A stretch of DNA of 64,000 bases, taken from Hyphomicrobiales bacterium (GTDB lineage: Bacteria > Pseudomonadota > Alphaproteobacteria > Rhizobiales > Kaistiaceae). The notes beneath the pieces were generated by a model. It was given only the letters and a program-made list of their open reading frames with translations. It searched no databases and was not told the origin of the DNA. Both the position numbers and the translations under genes were made by a program. Shown one piece after another: positions 17,396 to 27,467 of the stretch (position 1 is its first letter; each line of letters opens with the position of its first letter). Location of the stretch: contig JAFKKF010000010.1 in the NCBI GenBank assembly GCA_017305635.1, forward strand, positions 490,671 to 554,670. The letters run 5' to 3'.

Positions 17396-18754
17396 TCAGG
17401 CCTTCCTGCGCCCTTCGAAGGGGTTCTCGCCCTTGCGCAGCATCAGGCGGAGGGGAACGCCGGGCAGCTCGAAATCGTCGCGGAGCGCGTTGACGAGGTA
17501 CCGCGTGTAGGCTTCCGGCAATGCCTCGGGACGCGAACAGAAGGCAATGAAGGTCGGCGGGCGCGCCTTGCTCTGCGTCAGATAGCGGAGCTTGATGCTG
17601 CGTCCCGATACCGCCGGCGGGGGATGCCGCTCGATCATCACCGAGAGCCAGCGGTTGAGCTTCGCCGTCGGCAGGCGCCGGTTCCAGATGGCATGGGCGC
17701 GGGTGACCGCCTCCATCAGCTTGTCGAGGCCCTCGCCGGTGAAGCCGGAGACCGGCACGAGCAGCGCGCCGCGCAGCTGCGGCAGGAGACGGTCGGCGTC
17801 CTTCCGCAGCTTCGAGAATACCTTCTGGCGATCGTCGACGAGGTCCCATTTGTCGAGCGCGATGACGATGGCGCGGCCCTCGCTCTCGATGAGCGATGCG
17901 ATCTGCAGGTCCTGCTTCTCGAAGGGCATGGTCGCATCGAGGACGAGGACGACGACCTCGGCGAAGCGGATGGCGCGGAGCGTATCGCCGACGGCAAGCT
18001 TCTCGAGCTTCTCGTCGATGCGCGCCTTCTTGCGCATGCCGGCGGTGTCGACGAGGCGAAAGTTGCGGTCGCGCCAGGTCCAGTCGACGGAAATCGCGTC
18101 GCGCGTGATGCCGGCCTCGGGACCCGTCAGCATGCGGTCCTCGCCGATCAGCCGGTTGACCAGGGTCGACTTGCCGGCATTGGGGCGGCCGACGATGGCG
18201 ACGAGCATCGGCTTGGACGGATCGTCGCCGGCGTCCTCTCCTTCGCCTTCTTCGGCTTCCTCCGGCGCGGCGGCGAGGATCGCGTCCTGCAGGTCGCCCA
18301 TGCCCTGGCCGTGCTCGGCGGAGATGGCGACGGGGTCGCCGAGGCCGAGCGAATAGGCTTCCAGAAGCCCGGCATCGCCTGCCCGGCTCTCAGCCTTGTT
18401 GGCGACGAGGACCACCGGCCGGCCCATGGCGCGCAGTATCTCGGCGAAATGGGAATCGAGCGGCGTGACGCCGGCGCGGGCGTCGATGACGAAGAGGCTG
18501 AGATCGGCCGTGCGGGCGGCTTCCTCGGTCTGGGCACGCATGCGCCCGGCAAGCGTTTCCGGGGCCGCGTCGTCCAGCCCGGCAGTGTCGATGGCGACAA
18601 AATGCAGGTCGCCGATGCGCGCCTCGCCCTCGCGACGGTCGCGAGTCACGCCCGGACGGTCGTCGACCAGCGCGAGACGGCGACCGATCAGGCGATTGAA
18701 CAGCGTCGACTTGCCGACATTGGGACGGCCGATGATGGCGACGCGGAGCGGCAT
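17396..18754 (-). CDS. der: ribosome-assembly GTPase Der (EngA)
   Basis: Essential double GTPase needed for 50S maturation. It has 452 residues. The first G domain has [10 protein letters not shown] at 8-17, the second [10 protein letters not shown] near 188. NKAE and DKWDLV are the base-recognition motifs, and DTAG and DTAGMRKK the G3 motifs. The C-terminal KH-like domain ends [29 protein letters not shown]. An acidic insert ([15 protein letters not shown]) separates the two G domains. It follows the TPR gene by 24 bp. Confidence 0.97.
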   Translation of the reverse strand: MPLRVAIIGRPNVGKSTLFNRLIGRRLALVDDRPGVTRDRREGEARIGDLHFVAIDTAGLDDAAPETLAGRMRAQTEEAARTADLSLFVIDARAGVTPLDSHFAEILRAMGRPVVLVANKAESRAGDAGLLEAYSLGLGDPVAISAEHGQGMGDLQDAILAAAPEEAEEGEGEDAGDDPSKPMLVAIVGRPNAGKSTLVNRLIGEDRMLTGPEAGITRDAISVDWTWRDRNFRLVDTAGMRKKARIDEKLEKLAVGDTLRAIRFAEVVVLVLDATMPFEKQDLQIASLIESEGRAIVIALDKWDLVDDRQKVFSKLRKDADRLLPQLRGALLVPVSGFTGEGLDKLMEAVTRAHAIWNRRLPTAKLNRWLSVMIERHPPPAVSGRSIKLRYLTQSKARPPTFIAFCSRPEALPEAYTRYLVNALRDDFELPGVPLRLMLRKGENPFEGRRKA

Positions 18755-18778
18755 GGGGCACGCCCCTCGTCTGGAGGA

Positions 18779-19498
18779 TCAGCCGGCAGGCTTCGCCGGC
18801 TCGGCAGGCGCGGCAGGCTGCTCGGCCGTCGGCGCCTCGGGCGGAACGCCGAGGCGGGCATCGAAGACCGAGAGCATGAAGTCGGCCCGCTGGCGCATAT
18901 CCGAGGGCGTCTGCTGATCGTTGGCGATGTCCTCGTAGTACTTGCGGGCGCCGGCGAGGTCGCCGTTGCGGTAGGCGACGAGGCCGAGGATCTCGCGGGC
19001 GCTGTGACGCCAGCCGCTGTTCGGGTCGGCAAGGTCGCCGATGCGCGCCTTGAGGTCGTCGAGGCTCGCGGTGCCGACGAGGAGGAGCGCGGCGCGCAGC
19101 CGGGCGAGGTCACGCACCAGCGCCGGCGCGCCACTCGCCGAGGCGGCGGCGTCATAGGCGGCGACGGCGCCCTTATCGTCGCCGGCGGCCGCCTTCTCGG
19201 CGGCGGAACGGAAGGTGGCGAGGAGCGGATAGCCCCCACTGCCGTCCTTGACCAGCTCGTCGAGGGCAGCGGCAGCCTCGGCATGCTTGCCGTCATCGGC
19301 GAGGCGGAGGGCGGCGACGAAGCGGTCGCCGCTCGCCTGGGCGCGGGTATCCTGCCAATATTCGTAGAACCGCCAGCCGGCGGTGACGACGACGATCAGC
19401 ACGGCAAGCGCGATGACGTAGGTGCCGTAACGGTCCCACATCCGCTTGAGCTGCTCGCGGCGGAGATCGTCGTCTACTTCGCGGAAAATATCAGACAT
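18779..19498 (-). CDS. membrane-anchored tetratricopeptide-like protein (YfgM-type)
   Basis: A 239-residue protein beginning MSDIFREVDDDLRREQLKRM, with one transmembrane segment (YVIALAVLIVVVTAGWRFY) at about 28-46 and the remainder in the periplasm. The periplasmic part is alanine-rich helical repeats that fit the TPR-like fold of YfgM (DUF2133). YfgM in enterics binds PpiD and the SecYEG translocon. The normal start at 19498 is chosen because it matches the family; the frame is open 27 codons further. It sits between panB and der. The BamB gene often found next to it is absent here. Confidence 0.82.
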   Translation of the reverse strand: MSDIFREVDDDLRREQLKRMWDRYGTYVIALAVLIVVVTAGWRFYEYWQDTRAQASGDRFVAALRLADDGKHAEAAAALDELVKDGSGGYPLLATFRSAAEKAAAGDDKGAVAAYDAAASASGAPALVRDLARLRAALLLVGTASLDDLKARIGDLADPNSGWRHSAREILGLVAYRNGDLAGARKYYEDIANDQQTPSDMRQRADFMLSVFDARLGVPPEAPTAEQPAAPAEPAKPAG

Positions 19499-19596
19499 AG
19501 GTCCAAGCCAGCTAAGGGCGGCGCGCCGGGCGCCGGTTTGGCGGGCACCATATAGAGGCGCCCCTGCCCTTGCAAACACGAGAAGAGCGGCGGATT

Positions 19597-20415
19597 TCAG
19601 GCCTTCGGCTTGTAGGTGTTCTCGGGCGCCGGGAAGGTGCGGGCGCGCACTTCGTCGGCATAGGCCTTCACCGAGGATTCGATGACGGTGGCGAGGCTGC
19701 CGTAGCGCTTGACGAACTTGGGCACGAAGGGGCTCAGCCCCAGCATGTCCTCCAGGACCAGGATCTGTCCGTCGCAGCCGGCGGAGGCGCCGATGCCGAT
19801 GGTCGGGATCGCGACCTTCCCGGTGATCTCGCGGCCGAGCGGCTCGACAACCGCCTCGACCACCATGGCGAAGGCGCCGGATTCGGCCACGGCCGCAGCG
19901 TCCTCGAGGATCGCCGCGGCCGCCTCGCCGGAGCGGCCCTGCACGCGGAAGCCGCCGATCGTGTTCACCGATTGCGGGGTCAGGCCGATATGGCCCATGA
20001 CCGGGATGCCGCGCTCGCTGAGGAAGCGGATGGTCTCGGCCATGCGCCGTCCGCCCTCGAGCTTCACGGCGCCGCAGCCGGTCTCCTTCATGATGCGGGC
20101 GGCGGAATGGAAGGCCTCGACCGGGCTCGCCTCGTAGCTGCCGAAGGGCAGGTCGACCACGACCAGCGCGCGGCTGGCGCCGCGCATCACGGCCCTGCCC
20201 TGCAGGATCATCATGTCGAGGGTGACCGGAAGGGTCGTCTCGTGGCCGTGCATGACCATGCCAAGCGAATCGCCGACGAGGATGAAATCGACCAGCGGAT
20301 CGATGATGCGCGCAGTATGGGCATGATAGGAGGTGAGGGAGACGATCGGATCGCCCCCCTTCCGCGCGCGGATGTCGTTGGCGGTAACTCGGCGCTGCTC
20401 GGTCTGGGCTGACAT
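19597..20415 (-). CDS. panB: 3-methyl-2-oxobutanoate hydroxymethyltransferase
   Basis: First step of pantothenate (vitamin B5, CoA precursor) synthesis: adds a hydroxymethyl group from methylene-THF to alpha-ketoisovalerate. It has 272 residues from ATG 20415. Key stretches are [15 protein letters not shown] with the metal-binding aspartate, [20 protein letters not shown] and [22 protein letters not shown] start 16 codons upstream is possible but has no family similarity. It heads the panB-TPR-der run, 98 bp before the TPR gene. Confidence 0.95.
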   Translation of the reverse strand: MSAQTEQRRVTANDIRARKGGDPIVSLTSYHAHTARIIDPLVDFILVGDSLGMVMHGHETTLPVTLDMMILQGRAVMRGASRALVVVDLPFGSYEASPVEAFHSAARIMKETGCGAVKLEGGRRMAETIRFLSERGIPVMGHIGLTPQSVNTIGGFRVQGRSGEAAAAILEDAAAVAESGAFAMVVEAVVEPLGREITGKVAIPTIGIGASAGCDGQILVLEDMLGLSPFVPKFVKRYGSLATVIESSVKAYADEVRARTFPAPENTYKPKA

Positions 20416-20690
20416 GGAACTCGTCCCCGGTTCTTCCGGTACGGATGCCGGACTATTGGGCAAGGGGCATCAAAGCCGGGCCGGTCCTACCACGATTTTG
20501 CATTGCATTCGACAAGGACCGACTTTGCCGCATTGCACAGGGCAATCGCCCGCGAAACACGCTTTCGTGAGGATCGGCTTGTGACGCCGGTTACTCGTTG
20601 TTGACGGAACACCTGATAGATAGGCTCCGCGACGTAGGGGAAAGGCTGGCGGTCCATACTCGGTCCGCAAATAGAGATAGGGCTGGGATC

Positions 20691-21125
20691 ATGAAGAAGT
20701 TTGGCCTGTTTGGCGCGTTCTTCGCGCTCGTTGTTTCGTTCGCGGCTACGGCACCGGCTTCCGCCGCATCGGTGGTCGCCCGAATCGATCTTTCCACTCA
20801 GCGCATGACCGTGCTCATCAATGGCGTGCCGCGCTATAACTGGGCGGTCTCCACGGCGCGCAAGGGCTATGTCACGCCCGTCGGCAGCTTCCGTCCCTTC
20901 CGGATGGAGAAGGTCTACTACTCCAAGAAATACGACAATGCGCCGATGCCCAATGCGGTCTTCTTCCGCGGCGGCTATGCGGTGCATGGAACCTATTCCA
21001 TCAGCAGCCTTGGCCGGCCGGCTTCACATGGCTGCGTGCGCCTGGCGCCGAGCAATGCCGCGACGCTGTTCTCGCTGGTCTCGCAATATGGCCCGGGCAA
21101 CAGCCGGATCGTCGTCACCTACTGA
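20691..21125 (+). CDS. L,D-transpeptidase (first of tandem pair)
   Basis: A 144-residue secreted protein: signal peptide to about residue 26 (ending APASAA-S), then a YkuD-type catalytic domain. Residues 98-125 carry the active-site pattern with VHG, LGRPASHGCVRL and catalytic Cys115 preceded by His113. Such enzymes make 3-3 crosslinks in peptidoglycan or attach lipoproteins to it. The domain is minimal, with no LysM or other binding module. The next gene encodes a related enzyme 20 bp downstream. The 275-bp region upstream (divergent to panB) shows no promoter I would assert. Confidence 0.9.
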   Translation: MKKFGLFGAFFALVVSFAATAPASAASVVARIDLSTQRMTVLINGVPRYNWAVSTARKGYVTPVGSFRPFRMEKVYYSKKYDNAPMPNAVFFRGGYAVHGTYSISSLGRPASHGCVRLAPSNAATLFSLVSQYGPGNSRIVVTY

Positions 21126-21144
21126 TCCGGAAGGCGGCCCGGCC

Positions 21145-21672
21145 ATGACGAGCCTCACGGCTTCCCTGCGGCGCGCGGCGAAGGGTTTCGCCGCCGCCCT
21201 GCTCCTCACGCCTGCCCTTGCCGGCGCCGCCAAGGCCGAGATGGCCTCGGTCATGCGGGCGAGCTGGGTGCAGCCGGTCGCCGCAACGGATGCCGCGGTC
21301 GCCCCGCCCGGCGTTGCGCTGCACGCGCTGGTCGACCTCTCCGAGCAGAGCATGAAGGTGTTCCGCGGCGACGAGCTGATCGAGGTCTTCAAGGTCTCGA
21401 CCGGCCGCATGGGCTACGGCACGCCGGCGGGCGAATATTCGGCGCAGTGGATGACCTCCATGTGGCGGTCGCGGAAGTACAACATGGCGCCGATGCCCTG
21501 GTCGGTCTTCTTCCATGGCGGCTACGCGATCCACGGGACCACCGACATCCGCAACCTCGGCCGCCCCGCCTCGCATGGCTGCGTGCGCCTGCATCCGGCT
21601 AATGCCAAGACGTTCTTCGCGCTCGTCCAGAAGAGCGGCAAGGACAACACCACCATTTCCATCGTCCGCTGA
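21145..21672 (+). CDS. L,D-transpeptidase (second of tandem pair)
   Basis: A 175-residue secreted YkuD-domain protein. A basic N-terminus plus hydrophobic core (FAAALLLTPALAGAAKA) forms the signal peptide, then VDLSEQSMKVF opens the domain. The active site has AIHGTTDIRNLGRPASHGCVRLHPAN with Cys146. The catalytic regions of the two neighbours are clearly alike, while the N-termini differ, so they arose by an old tandem duplication. Spacing of 20 bp suggests one transcript. Confidence 0.9.
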   Translation: MTSLTASLRRAAKGFAAALLLTPALAGAAKAEMASVMRASWVQPVAATDAAVAPPGVALHALVDLSEQSMKVFRGDELIEVFKVSTGRMGYGTPAGEYSAQWMTSMWRSRKYNMAPMPWSVFFHGGYAIHGTTDIRNLGRPASHGCVRLHPANAKTFFALVQKSGKDNTTISIVR

Positions 21673-21949
21673 TCGCGGGCGATCCGAGCCTTCCGGCGAA
21701 TGGCGGGACCCCGGTCTCGCCATTTTCATTTCCGGCTTGCGCATGGGGAAAAGGGCCCTGTCCGTGTGACCGCCGTCACTGTCGGAACGCCGAGTCGCGC
21801 CTATCTTTTTTTCATGAAATCGGGCGGCGGTTCCGCGAGACCGCTGCCCCGGAAGACCCCGAAGCAAACGAACGAGGGCTGAGCACACTCCCCACTCCGA
21901 AGGCGCCGGTTCCCGCCCCCCAACGCCGGCACCTCAGCTCGGTCCTTAC

Positions 21950-21985
21950 GCACCGCCGTCCGGCCACCCGTCCGGGCGGCGGTGC
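21950..21985. terminator. 14-bp hairpin downstream of convergent LDT and PfkB genes
   Basis: Arms 21950-21963 and 21972-21985 pair with one U-G wobble around an 8-nt loop. It lies 12 bp after the pfkB-type stop (minus strand) and 280 bp after the second LDT gene, so it may end the minus-strand operon. No U-tract is present. The 325 bp between the two genes contain no coding frame I can support. Confidence 0.5.
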
Positions 21986-21997
21986 CGCGTTCGGGCG

Positions 21998-22801
21998 TCA
22001 GTCCTCCTGCGGGAAGCCGCCGGGATGACCGAGCGTGAGCGCGGCCTGATTGCGGCCCGCCTCGAGGCTCTCCCGCAGCGACGCGCCGTCGAGATGGGCA
22101 TCGAGGAAGCCGGCGATGAAGGTATCTCCGGCGCCGGTCGAATCGACCAGGTCGGCAACCGGCACGATGCCGGTCGAAGCCGTGGCGCGGCCGTCGGAAG
22201 CGATGCTGCCCGCGCTGCCCCGCATGAGGACGGCGATGCGGACCCCGGCGTCGAGGATCGCGCCGAGGCGCGCGGCGGCGTCCTCGTTCTCGCCGCACGA
22301 GGCAAAGGCAATGGCGAGGCCGGCGGGCGAGCGGTCCTCGGGCGCGGCATTGACGGAGATGTCCTGCGAGACGCTGACGCCGGCGGCGGAGAGGCGCCGC
22401 TTGAGCGCGCCGCCATCGTCCAGCCAGCCTATGTGGACATGGGCCGTCGTCAGGAGCCTCGCGACGTCGGCTTCGTTCGGGCGGTAGCCGCGGCAGGTGC
22501 CGAAATCCTCGTGGACGAAGACGCGCTCGCCGGCGGCGGCGAAGGCGATATCGGTGAAGGCGGTGATGCCCGGCGCGATGCGCAGCGCGGAGAGGTCGAG
22601 GCTGCGTGCGGCGAGCACGTCGCGGACGCGACGGCCGTCGGGGTCGTCGGCCACCGACCCCAAATAGGCGACGCGATTGCCGAGGCGGGCAAGATGGACC
22701 GCGACGTTGACGGCATTGCCGCCGACGAAGGAGCGCGACAGCGGCGGACCATAGCGATCGATGCAGTTGTCGCCGACCGTGGCGAAGTCCCGCCCCGGCA
22801 T
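21998..22801 (-). CDS. frlD: PfkB-family sugar kinase, probable fructoselysine 6-kinase
   Basis: Ribokinase-fold kinase of 267 residues. FVGGNAVNVAVHLARLG near the N-terminus is the substrate-binding PfkB motif, and DSTGAGDTFIAGF near residue 220 holds the catalytic aspartate and anion hole. The start overlaps the stop of the upstream FrlB-like gene by one base (TGATG). FrlD phosphorylates fructoselysine or related fructosamines at C6; the pairing with a FrlB-like deglycase supports this, but other sugars cannot be excluded. Confidence 0.78.
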   Translation of the reverse strand: MPGRDFATVGDNCIDRYGPPLSRSFVGGNAVNVAVHLARLGNRVAYLGSVADDPDGRRVRDVLAARSLDLSALRIAPGITAFTDIAFAAAGERVFVHEDFGTCRGYRPNEADVARLLTTAHVHIGWLDDGGALKRRLSAAGVSVSQDISVNAAPEDRSPAGLAIAFASCGENEDAAARLGAILDAGVRIAVLMRGSAGSIASDGRATASTGIVPVADLVDSTGAGDTFIAGFLDAHLDGASLRESLEAGRNQAALTLGHPGGFPQED

Positions 22802-23814
22802 CAGTAGGGCACGCGCTTGTAGTAGCGGCGCGTGGTGAGCGGATGGTTGCGGATGACCTCGAGATGCGCGCTGACGCGTTCGAGCAGCGTCGCGAGGATC
22901 ACCGGCGAGACGAGCGCGCGGAGCCGTGGCGAGAGCGCACCGGCGGCGTGGGCGGCGGCATCGAGGACGAGGAGATGGCCAGCGCGCTCCCTGGCGAAGC
23001 GCTCGACGCGATCGGCGAGTGGGCGCGCGGCATCCTCGCCCTTCAGGAGGATGACGCTCGCCTTCTCGTCGACGAGTTCCAGCGTGCCGTGGAAGAAGTC
23101 GGAAGCGTGGACGGGGCGCGTCCGGATCCACTGCATCTCCTCGAGGATGCACATGCCGTAATAGAAGGCCTGCGGCCACGCCATGCCGGCGCCGCTGACG
23201 ATATGCCAGGGCGCGGCGGCGATGGCTTCGGCAAAGGCTTTCGCCTCGGGCTCGAAACGCCGCTTGGCCTCGAGGAGCGCTTCCGGCAGGCGGGCAAGCT
23301 CGGCGAAGAGCGCATCGATGCCGTCGAACTCGCCGCGGTCGGCCATGATGGCAAGCGCGACGGCGAGCGACTGGACGTAGAAGGATTCGCAGGAGGTATC
23401 GTCCTCGGCGAAGTTGACGACGGTCCGCCCGGCATCGCGGCCAAGCGGCGTGTCGGCATGGCCGACGAGGCTGACCGTGCGGGCGCCCCTGCTGTTGCAC
23501 CAGGCGAGCGCGGCGACCGTCTCCGACGTCGTGCCGGAGAGCGAGGGCAGGATCACCAGCGAGCGCGGACCGATCCGGCGCGAACCGGCGACGGGGAGCT
23601 CGGCGCTCCGTTCGACAAAGGCCGGGAAGGCCGACTGGCGCTGCATGAGCCAGGCGGCGGGTTCCATGAGGATGGCGGCGCCGCCGGTGCCCAGGAAGAC
23701 GAGGTTGTCGATGCCCTTCGCCAAGGTCTCGGCGACGATGCCGCGAAGGTCATTGGCCGCGGCAACCGCGCCGGACTGGATACGGATGAAACGCGCCTCG
23801 TCGAAATTGAGCAC
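22801..23814 (-). CDS. frlB: SIS-domain deglycase, FrlB-like
   Basis: A 337-residue double SIS-domain protein. The first SIS motif is NLVFLGTGGAAILMEP and the second LPSLSGTTSETVAALAW with the phosphosugar-binding serines and threonines. The end HPLTTRRYYKRVPY and the segment VHASDFFHGTLELVDE are close to FrlB and other fructosamine-6-phosphate deglycases, which split glycated amino acids into glucose-6-phosphate and a free amino acid. It is coupled to the PfkB kinase below it. No uptake genes for fructosamines are nearby. Confidence 0.78.
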   Translation of the reverse strand: MLNFDEARFIRIQSGAVAAANDLRGIVAETLAKGIDNLVFLGTGGAAILMEPAAWLMQRQSAFPAFVERSAELPVAGSRRIGPRSLVILPSLSGTTSETVAALAWCNSRGARTVSLVGHADTPLGRDAGRTVVNFAEDDTSCESFYVQSLAVALAIMADRGEFDGIDALFAELARLPEALLEAKRRFEPEAKAFAEAIAAAPWHIVSGAGMAWPQAFYYGMCILEEMQWIRTRPVHASDFFHGTLELVDEKASVILLKGEDAARPLADRVERFARERAGHLLVLDAAAHAAGALSPRLRALVSPVILATLLERVSAHLEVIRNHPLTTRRYYKRVPY

Positions 23815-23865
23815 CGGCAGCCTCCCTGTTGTTGCCGCCGAGGCTAGTATGCCGGAGCGGCCGGG

Positions 23866-24393
23866 TCACGCGCCGGCTGCGGGCCGCTTCCAGTAGAAGC
23901 GCGCGGCGCTGAGGCCGCCATGGGGCTTGAAGGCATAGTCGGGGATGACGCCGGCGAAATTGTAGCCGAGCGCCTCATAGAAGACGGACGCTCCGCCATC
24001 GGCGGCAGTGTCGAGGACGATCAGGGTCTTCCCCTCCGCGGCGGCCCGCGCCTCGGCGGCGCGCATCAGCGCCGAGCCGATGCCACGGCCGCGATGGCTC
24101 GTCCGGGTCATCAGCTTGGCGATCTCGGCGCGATGCGGCTGGTTGGGCGGGCACTGGAGAACGAGGGTGACGGTGGCGACGAGGTCGGCGCCGTCGAAGG
24201 CGCCGAGGACGACGCGCTCGCCGCGGGCGGCGGCAGCGAGCGAGGCTCGCCAGAAATCGCGGGCGGCTTCCGGGGCGAGCGGGTGCATGAAGGTCACCGA
24301 GGCGCCGTCGGCGACGGTCTCGATGAGGATGTCGGCAAGCGCCTCCGTGATCCCGGGCGAGTCCGCGAGAGGCGTGATGCGGATGTCCGGCAT
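23866..24393 (-). CDS. GNAT family N-acetyltransferase
   Basis: A 175-residue Gcn5-related acetyltransferase. The acetyl-CoA binding motif is RTSHRGRGIGSALMRAAE, and the later ALGYNFAGVIPDYAFKPHGG closes the fold and probably lines the substrate site. The N-terminal ITPLADSPGITEALADIL is family-like. It starts 4 bp after the XRE-cupin stop, so the two are one transcript and the regulator may control it. Substrate unknown; small-molecule amines or antibiotics are options. Confidence 0.85.
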   Translation of the reverse strand: MPDIRITPLADSPGITEALADILIETVADGASVTFMHPLAPEAARDFWRASLAAAARGERVVLGAFDGADLVATVTLVLQCPPNQPHRAEIAKLMTRTSHRGRGIGSALMRAAEARAAAEGKTLIVLDTAADGGASVFYEALGYNFAGVIPDYAFKPHGGLSAARFYWKRPAAGA

Positions 24394-24397
24394 CGGG

Positions 24398-24964
24398 TCA
24401 GCTCCGGGCGAGGAAGACGGTGTAGGTGCAGGGGCGCGCGGTCTCGTTGGCGAGGGTCACGTCGGCGGGCGGGCCGAAGCCGAGGCAATCGCCTGCGGCA
24501 AGCACGTGGCGAACCCCACCCTCGACGATGGTCAGCGCCCCCTTCACGACCGAGATGGCCTGGCGGATGTGATTGTACGAAGCGGCGGGCAGGTCGACCG
24601 AGCGATGGGGAGGCAGCTCGACCTCGACGATCTCCAGCGGATGGTCGGGGCGCGCGAAGACCTGGCGGCGGAGATAGTTGGTCTCCGGATCGCGCCAGAC
24701 CGGCTGGTCGGCGCGGCGGGAAAGGAGCTGGCCCTCGCCCTCGGCGCGGAGCAGGAGGCCGGCGAGCGTCAGGTCGAAGGCGCTGGCGAGCCGGACAAGG
24801 ACGACGGCGGTCGGGCTCACCTCGCCGCGCTCGACCTTGCTGATCATGGCCTTGGAGACCGCCGATCGCTCGGCAAGCTCGGCGAGTGACCACTTGCGCG
24901 CCTCGCGCTCGATGCGGATGCGCTGGGAGAGGCGGGTAGCGGCGTCGTCCACTATAAGCGACAT
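24398..24964 (-). CDS. XRE-family regulator with cupin domain
   Basis: A 188-residue transcription factor. Residues 10-65 are the helix-turn-helix (LSQRIRIEREARKWSLAELA, VSKAMISKVERGEVSPT). Residues 110-185 form a cupin sensor domain, VEVELPPHRSVDLPAASYNH to LAAGDCLGFGPPADV. Regulators of this build control amino-acid, polyamine or sugar catabolic genes. It heads the minus-strand pair with the GNAT gene and diverges from phosphoketolase across 133 bp. A TTGCGC-16-TTATAG promoter candidate (24972-24999) ends almost at the ATG. Confidence 0.9.
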   Translation of the reverse strand: MSLIVDDAATRLSQRIRIEREARKWSLAELAERSAVSKAMISKVERGEVSPTAVVLVRLASAFDLTLAGLLLRAEGEGQLLSRRADQPVWRDPETNYLRRQVFARPDHPLEIVEVELPPHRSVDLPAASYNHIRQAISVVKGALTIVEGGVRHVLAAGDCLGFGPPADVTLANETARPCTYTVFLARS

Positions 24965-24971
24965 CCGTCTC

Positions 24972-24999
24972 CTATAATGGACGCACCGAGGCCGCGCAA
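24972..24999 (-). promoter_or_regulatory. putative promoter of the XRE-cupin gene
   Basis: On the minus strand TTGCGC (24994-24999) and TTATAG (24972-24977) are 16 nt apart. The -10 ends only 8 bp before the ATG and its last bases run into GGAGA, so a transcript from here would be nearly leaderless. This makes the assignment uncertain. Confidence 0.3.
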
Positions 25000-25097
25000 T
25001 GGGTGCGACGGGATCGCAAACGGTTTGATCCCGGACAAGGTGGTTCCGTCATCGGCGTGCCCTAGTATGGAAGTTCCCGACGAGCGAGGAGGCAGCC

Positions 25098-27461
25098 ATG
25101 GCCGTGGACGACAAGGCACTGGAACTCATGGACCGCTACTGGCGGGCGGCGAACTACGTCTCCGTCGGGCAGATCTACCTCCTCGACAATCCGCTGCTGC
25201 GCGAGCCGCTGAAGGCCGAGCATGTCAAGCCGCGGCTCCTCGGACATTGGGGCACGACGCCCGGGCTCAACTTTCTCTACGTGCATCTCAACCGGATCAT
25301 CCGCGAGCGGGACGTCGACGTGCTCTATGTCTGCGGCCCCGGCCACGGCGGGCCGGCCATGGTCGCCAATACCTATCTCGAAGGCACCTACAGCGAGATC
25401 TATCCGGATATCGGGCCGGACGCGACAGGGATGCAGAAGCTGTTCAAACAGTTCTCCTTTCCCGGCGGCGTGCCCAGCCACGTCGCGCCGGAGACGCCCG
25501 GCTCGATCCACGAGGGCGGCGAGCTCGGCTATGCGCTGGTGCACGCCTTCGGCGCGGCCTTCGACAATCCGGACCTGGTCGTCGCCTGCGTCGTCGGCGA
25601 CGGCGAAGCGGAGACCGGCCCGCTCGCCGCGGGCTGGCAGTCGAACAAGTTCCTCAATCCGAAGGTGGATGGCGCGGTGCTGCCGATCCTCCACCTCAAC
25701 GGCTACAAGATCGCCAACCCGACCATCCTCGGGCGGCTCGGCGACGAGGCGCTGACCGCCTATTTCACCGGCCTCGGCTACGAGCCCTTCTTTGTCGAGG
25801 GCGAGCAGCCGATGGCGATGCACCGCCAGATGGCCGAGACCTTCGACACGGTCTTCGCCCGCATCCGCGCGATCCAGTCCGAGGCGCGGAACGGCGGCGG
25901 CGCGGTCGAGCGGCCGCGCTGGCCGATGATCGTCTTCCGCAGCCCCAAGGGGTGGACCGGGCCGAAAGAGGTCGATGGGCTGAAGGTCGAGGGCTTCTGG
26001 CGGGCGCACCAGGTGCCGGTCTCGAATGCGCGCGGGGATGCGGCCCATCGCAAGATCCTCGAGGACTGGATGCGGAGCTACCGGGCAGAGGAGCTGTTCG
26101 ACGCCGATGGCAGGCTGGTAGCGGAACTGAGGGCGCTGGCGCCGAAGGGGCAGAAGCGGATGGGCGCCCTGCCCCAGGCGAATGGCGGGCTCCTCAAGCG
26201 CGACCTGCACCTGCCCGACTGGAAATCCTATGCCGTCGATGTCGTCGCGCCGGGCACGAAGACCGCCGAATCGACGCGGCTGATGGGCGACTATCTCCGC
26301 GACGTGATGAAGCTGAACGCCGAGGCGCGGAACTTCCGCCTGATGGGGCCGGACGAGACGGCCTCCAACCGGCTGGACGACGTGTTCCAGGTGACCGACC
26401 GGGTCTGGATGGAGGAAATCCGGCCCTATGACGTCAGCCTCGCGCGCGAGGGCCGCGTGATGGAGGTGCTGTCGGAGCATCTCTGCCAGGGCTGGCTGGA
26501 GGGCTACCTGCTGACCGGGCGGCACGGCCTGTTCTCGTGCTACGAGGCCTTCATCCACATCGTCGACTCGATGGTCAACCAGCACGCCAAGTGGCTGAAG
26601 AGCTGCGAGGACCTGCCGTGGCGGAAGCCGATCGCCTCGCTCAACTACCTGCTTACCTCGCATGTCTGGCGGCAGGACCATAACGGCTTCAGCCACCAGG
26701 ACCCGGGCTTCGCCGACTTCGTCGCCAACAAGAAGGCGGAGACGGTGCGGCTCTACTTCCCGCCCGACGCCAACACGCTCCTCTGGGTGACCGATCACGT
26801 GCTGCAGACGTGGAACCGCATCAACGTGGTCACGGCGGGCAAGCAGCCGCAGCTGCAATACCTCCCGGCCGACGAGGCGGAGCGGCATTGCCGCGCCGGC
26901 GCCGGCATCTGGGAATGGGCCTCGACCGGCCCGGCGGGCGTGGAGCCGGACGTGGTGATGGCCTGCTGCGGCGACATACCGACGATGGAGACGCTCGCCG
27001 CGGTCGACCTCCTCCGCCACGCGCTGCCGGAACTGCGCATCCGCGTCGTCAACGTGGTCGACCTGATGGCGCTCGAATCACACGAGGTTCACCCGCACGG
27101 CCTGACCACGGACGCCTTCGACCGGATGTTCACGCGTGACCGGCCGGTGATCTTCGCCTATCACGGCTATCCCTACCTCATCCACCGGCTGACCTATAAG
27201 CGGACGAACCACGACAACCTGCACGTCCACGGCTTCCAGGAGGAAGGGACGACGACGACGCCCTTCGACATGGTGGTGATGAACGAGCTCGACCGCTTCC
27301 ACCTGGCGCTAGCCGCGATCCGCCACGTGCCGGGCCTCGCGGAGAAATCGGGCGCGCTGATCGCCGAGATCGAGGGCAAGCTCGCCGAGCACCGGGTCTA
27401 TGTCCGCGCCCATGGCGAGGACATGCCGGAAATCCGCGACTGGCAATGGCCAGCCGCCTGA
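25098..27461 (+). CDS. xfp: phosphoketolase (xylulose-5-P/fructose-6-P)
   Basis: TPP enzyme that cleaves xylulose-5-phosphate (and often fructose-6-phosphate) with phosphate to give acetyl phosphate. It has 787 residues, the normal length. Diagnostic motifs are [11 protein letters not shown] near residue 50, [10 protein letters not shown], the TPP/Mg2+ motif [15 protein letters not shown] near 170, and SHQDPGF near 530. A strong AGGAGG ribosome-binding site precedes ATG 25098. It converges on ackA, whose product can use the acetyl phosphate. The divergent XRE-cupin gene may regulate it. Confidence 0.96.
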   Translation: MAVDDKALELMDRYWRAANYVSVGQIYLLDNPLLREPLKAEHVKPRLLGHWGTTPGLNFLYVHLNRIIRERDVDVLYVCGPGHGGPAMVANTYLEGTYSEIYPDIGPDATGMQKLFKQFSFPGGVPSHVAPETPGSIHEGGELGYALVHAFGAAFDNPDLVVACVVGDGEAETGPLAAGWQSNKFLNPKVDGAVLPILHLNGYKIANPTILGRLGDEALTAYFTGLGYEPFFVEGEQPMAMHRQMAETFDTVFARIRAIQSEARNGGGAVERPRWPMIVFRSPKGWTGPKEVDGLKVEGFWRAHQVPVSNARGDAAHRKILEDWMRSYRAEELFDADGRLVAELRALAPKGQKRMGALPQANGGLLKRDLHLPDWKSYAVDVVAPGTKTAESTRLMGDYLRDVMKLNAEARNFRLMGPDETASNRLDDVFQVTDRVWMEEIRPYDVSLAREGRVMEVLSEHLCQGWLEGYLLTGRHGLFSCYEAFIHIVDSMVNQHAKWLKSCEDLPWRKPIASLNYLLTSHVWRQDHNGFSHQDPGFADFVANKKAETVRLYFPPDANTLLWVTDHVLQTWNRINVVTAGKQPQLQYLPADEAERHCRAGAGIWEWASTGPAGVEPDVVMACCGDIPTMETLAAVDLLRHALPELRIRVVNVVDLMALESHEVHPHGLTTDAFDRMFTRDRPVIFAYHGYPYLIHRLTYKRTNHDNLHVHGFQEEGTTTTPFDMVVMNELDRFHLALAAIRHVPGLAEKSGALIAEIEGKLAEHRVYVRAHGEDMPEIRDWQWPAA

Positions 27462-27467
27462 GAGAGA

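Noticed and set aside
24951..24980. ctataag / ctataat boxes around the XRE-cupin start as paired operators
   Set aside because: Similarity is limited to seven bases and one box lies inside the coding sequence; kept only as a weak promoter candidate.
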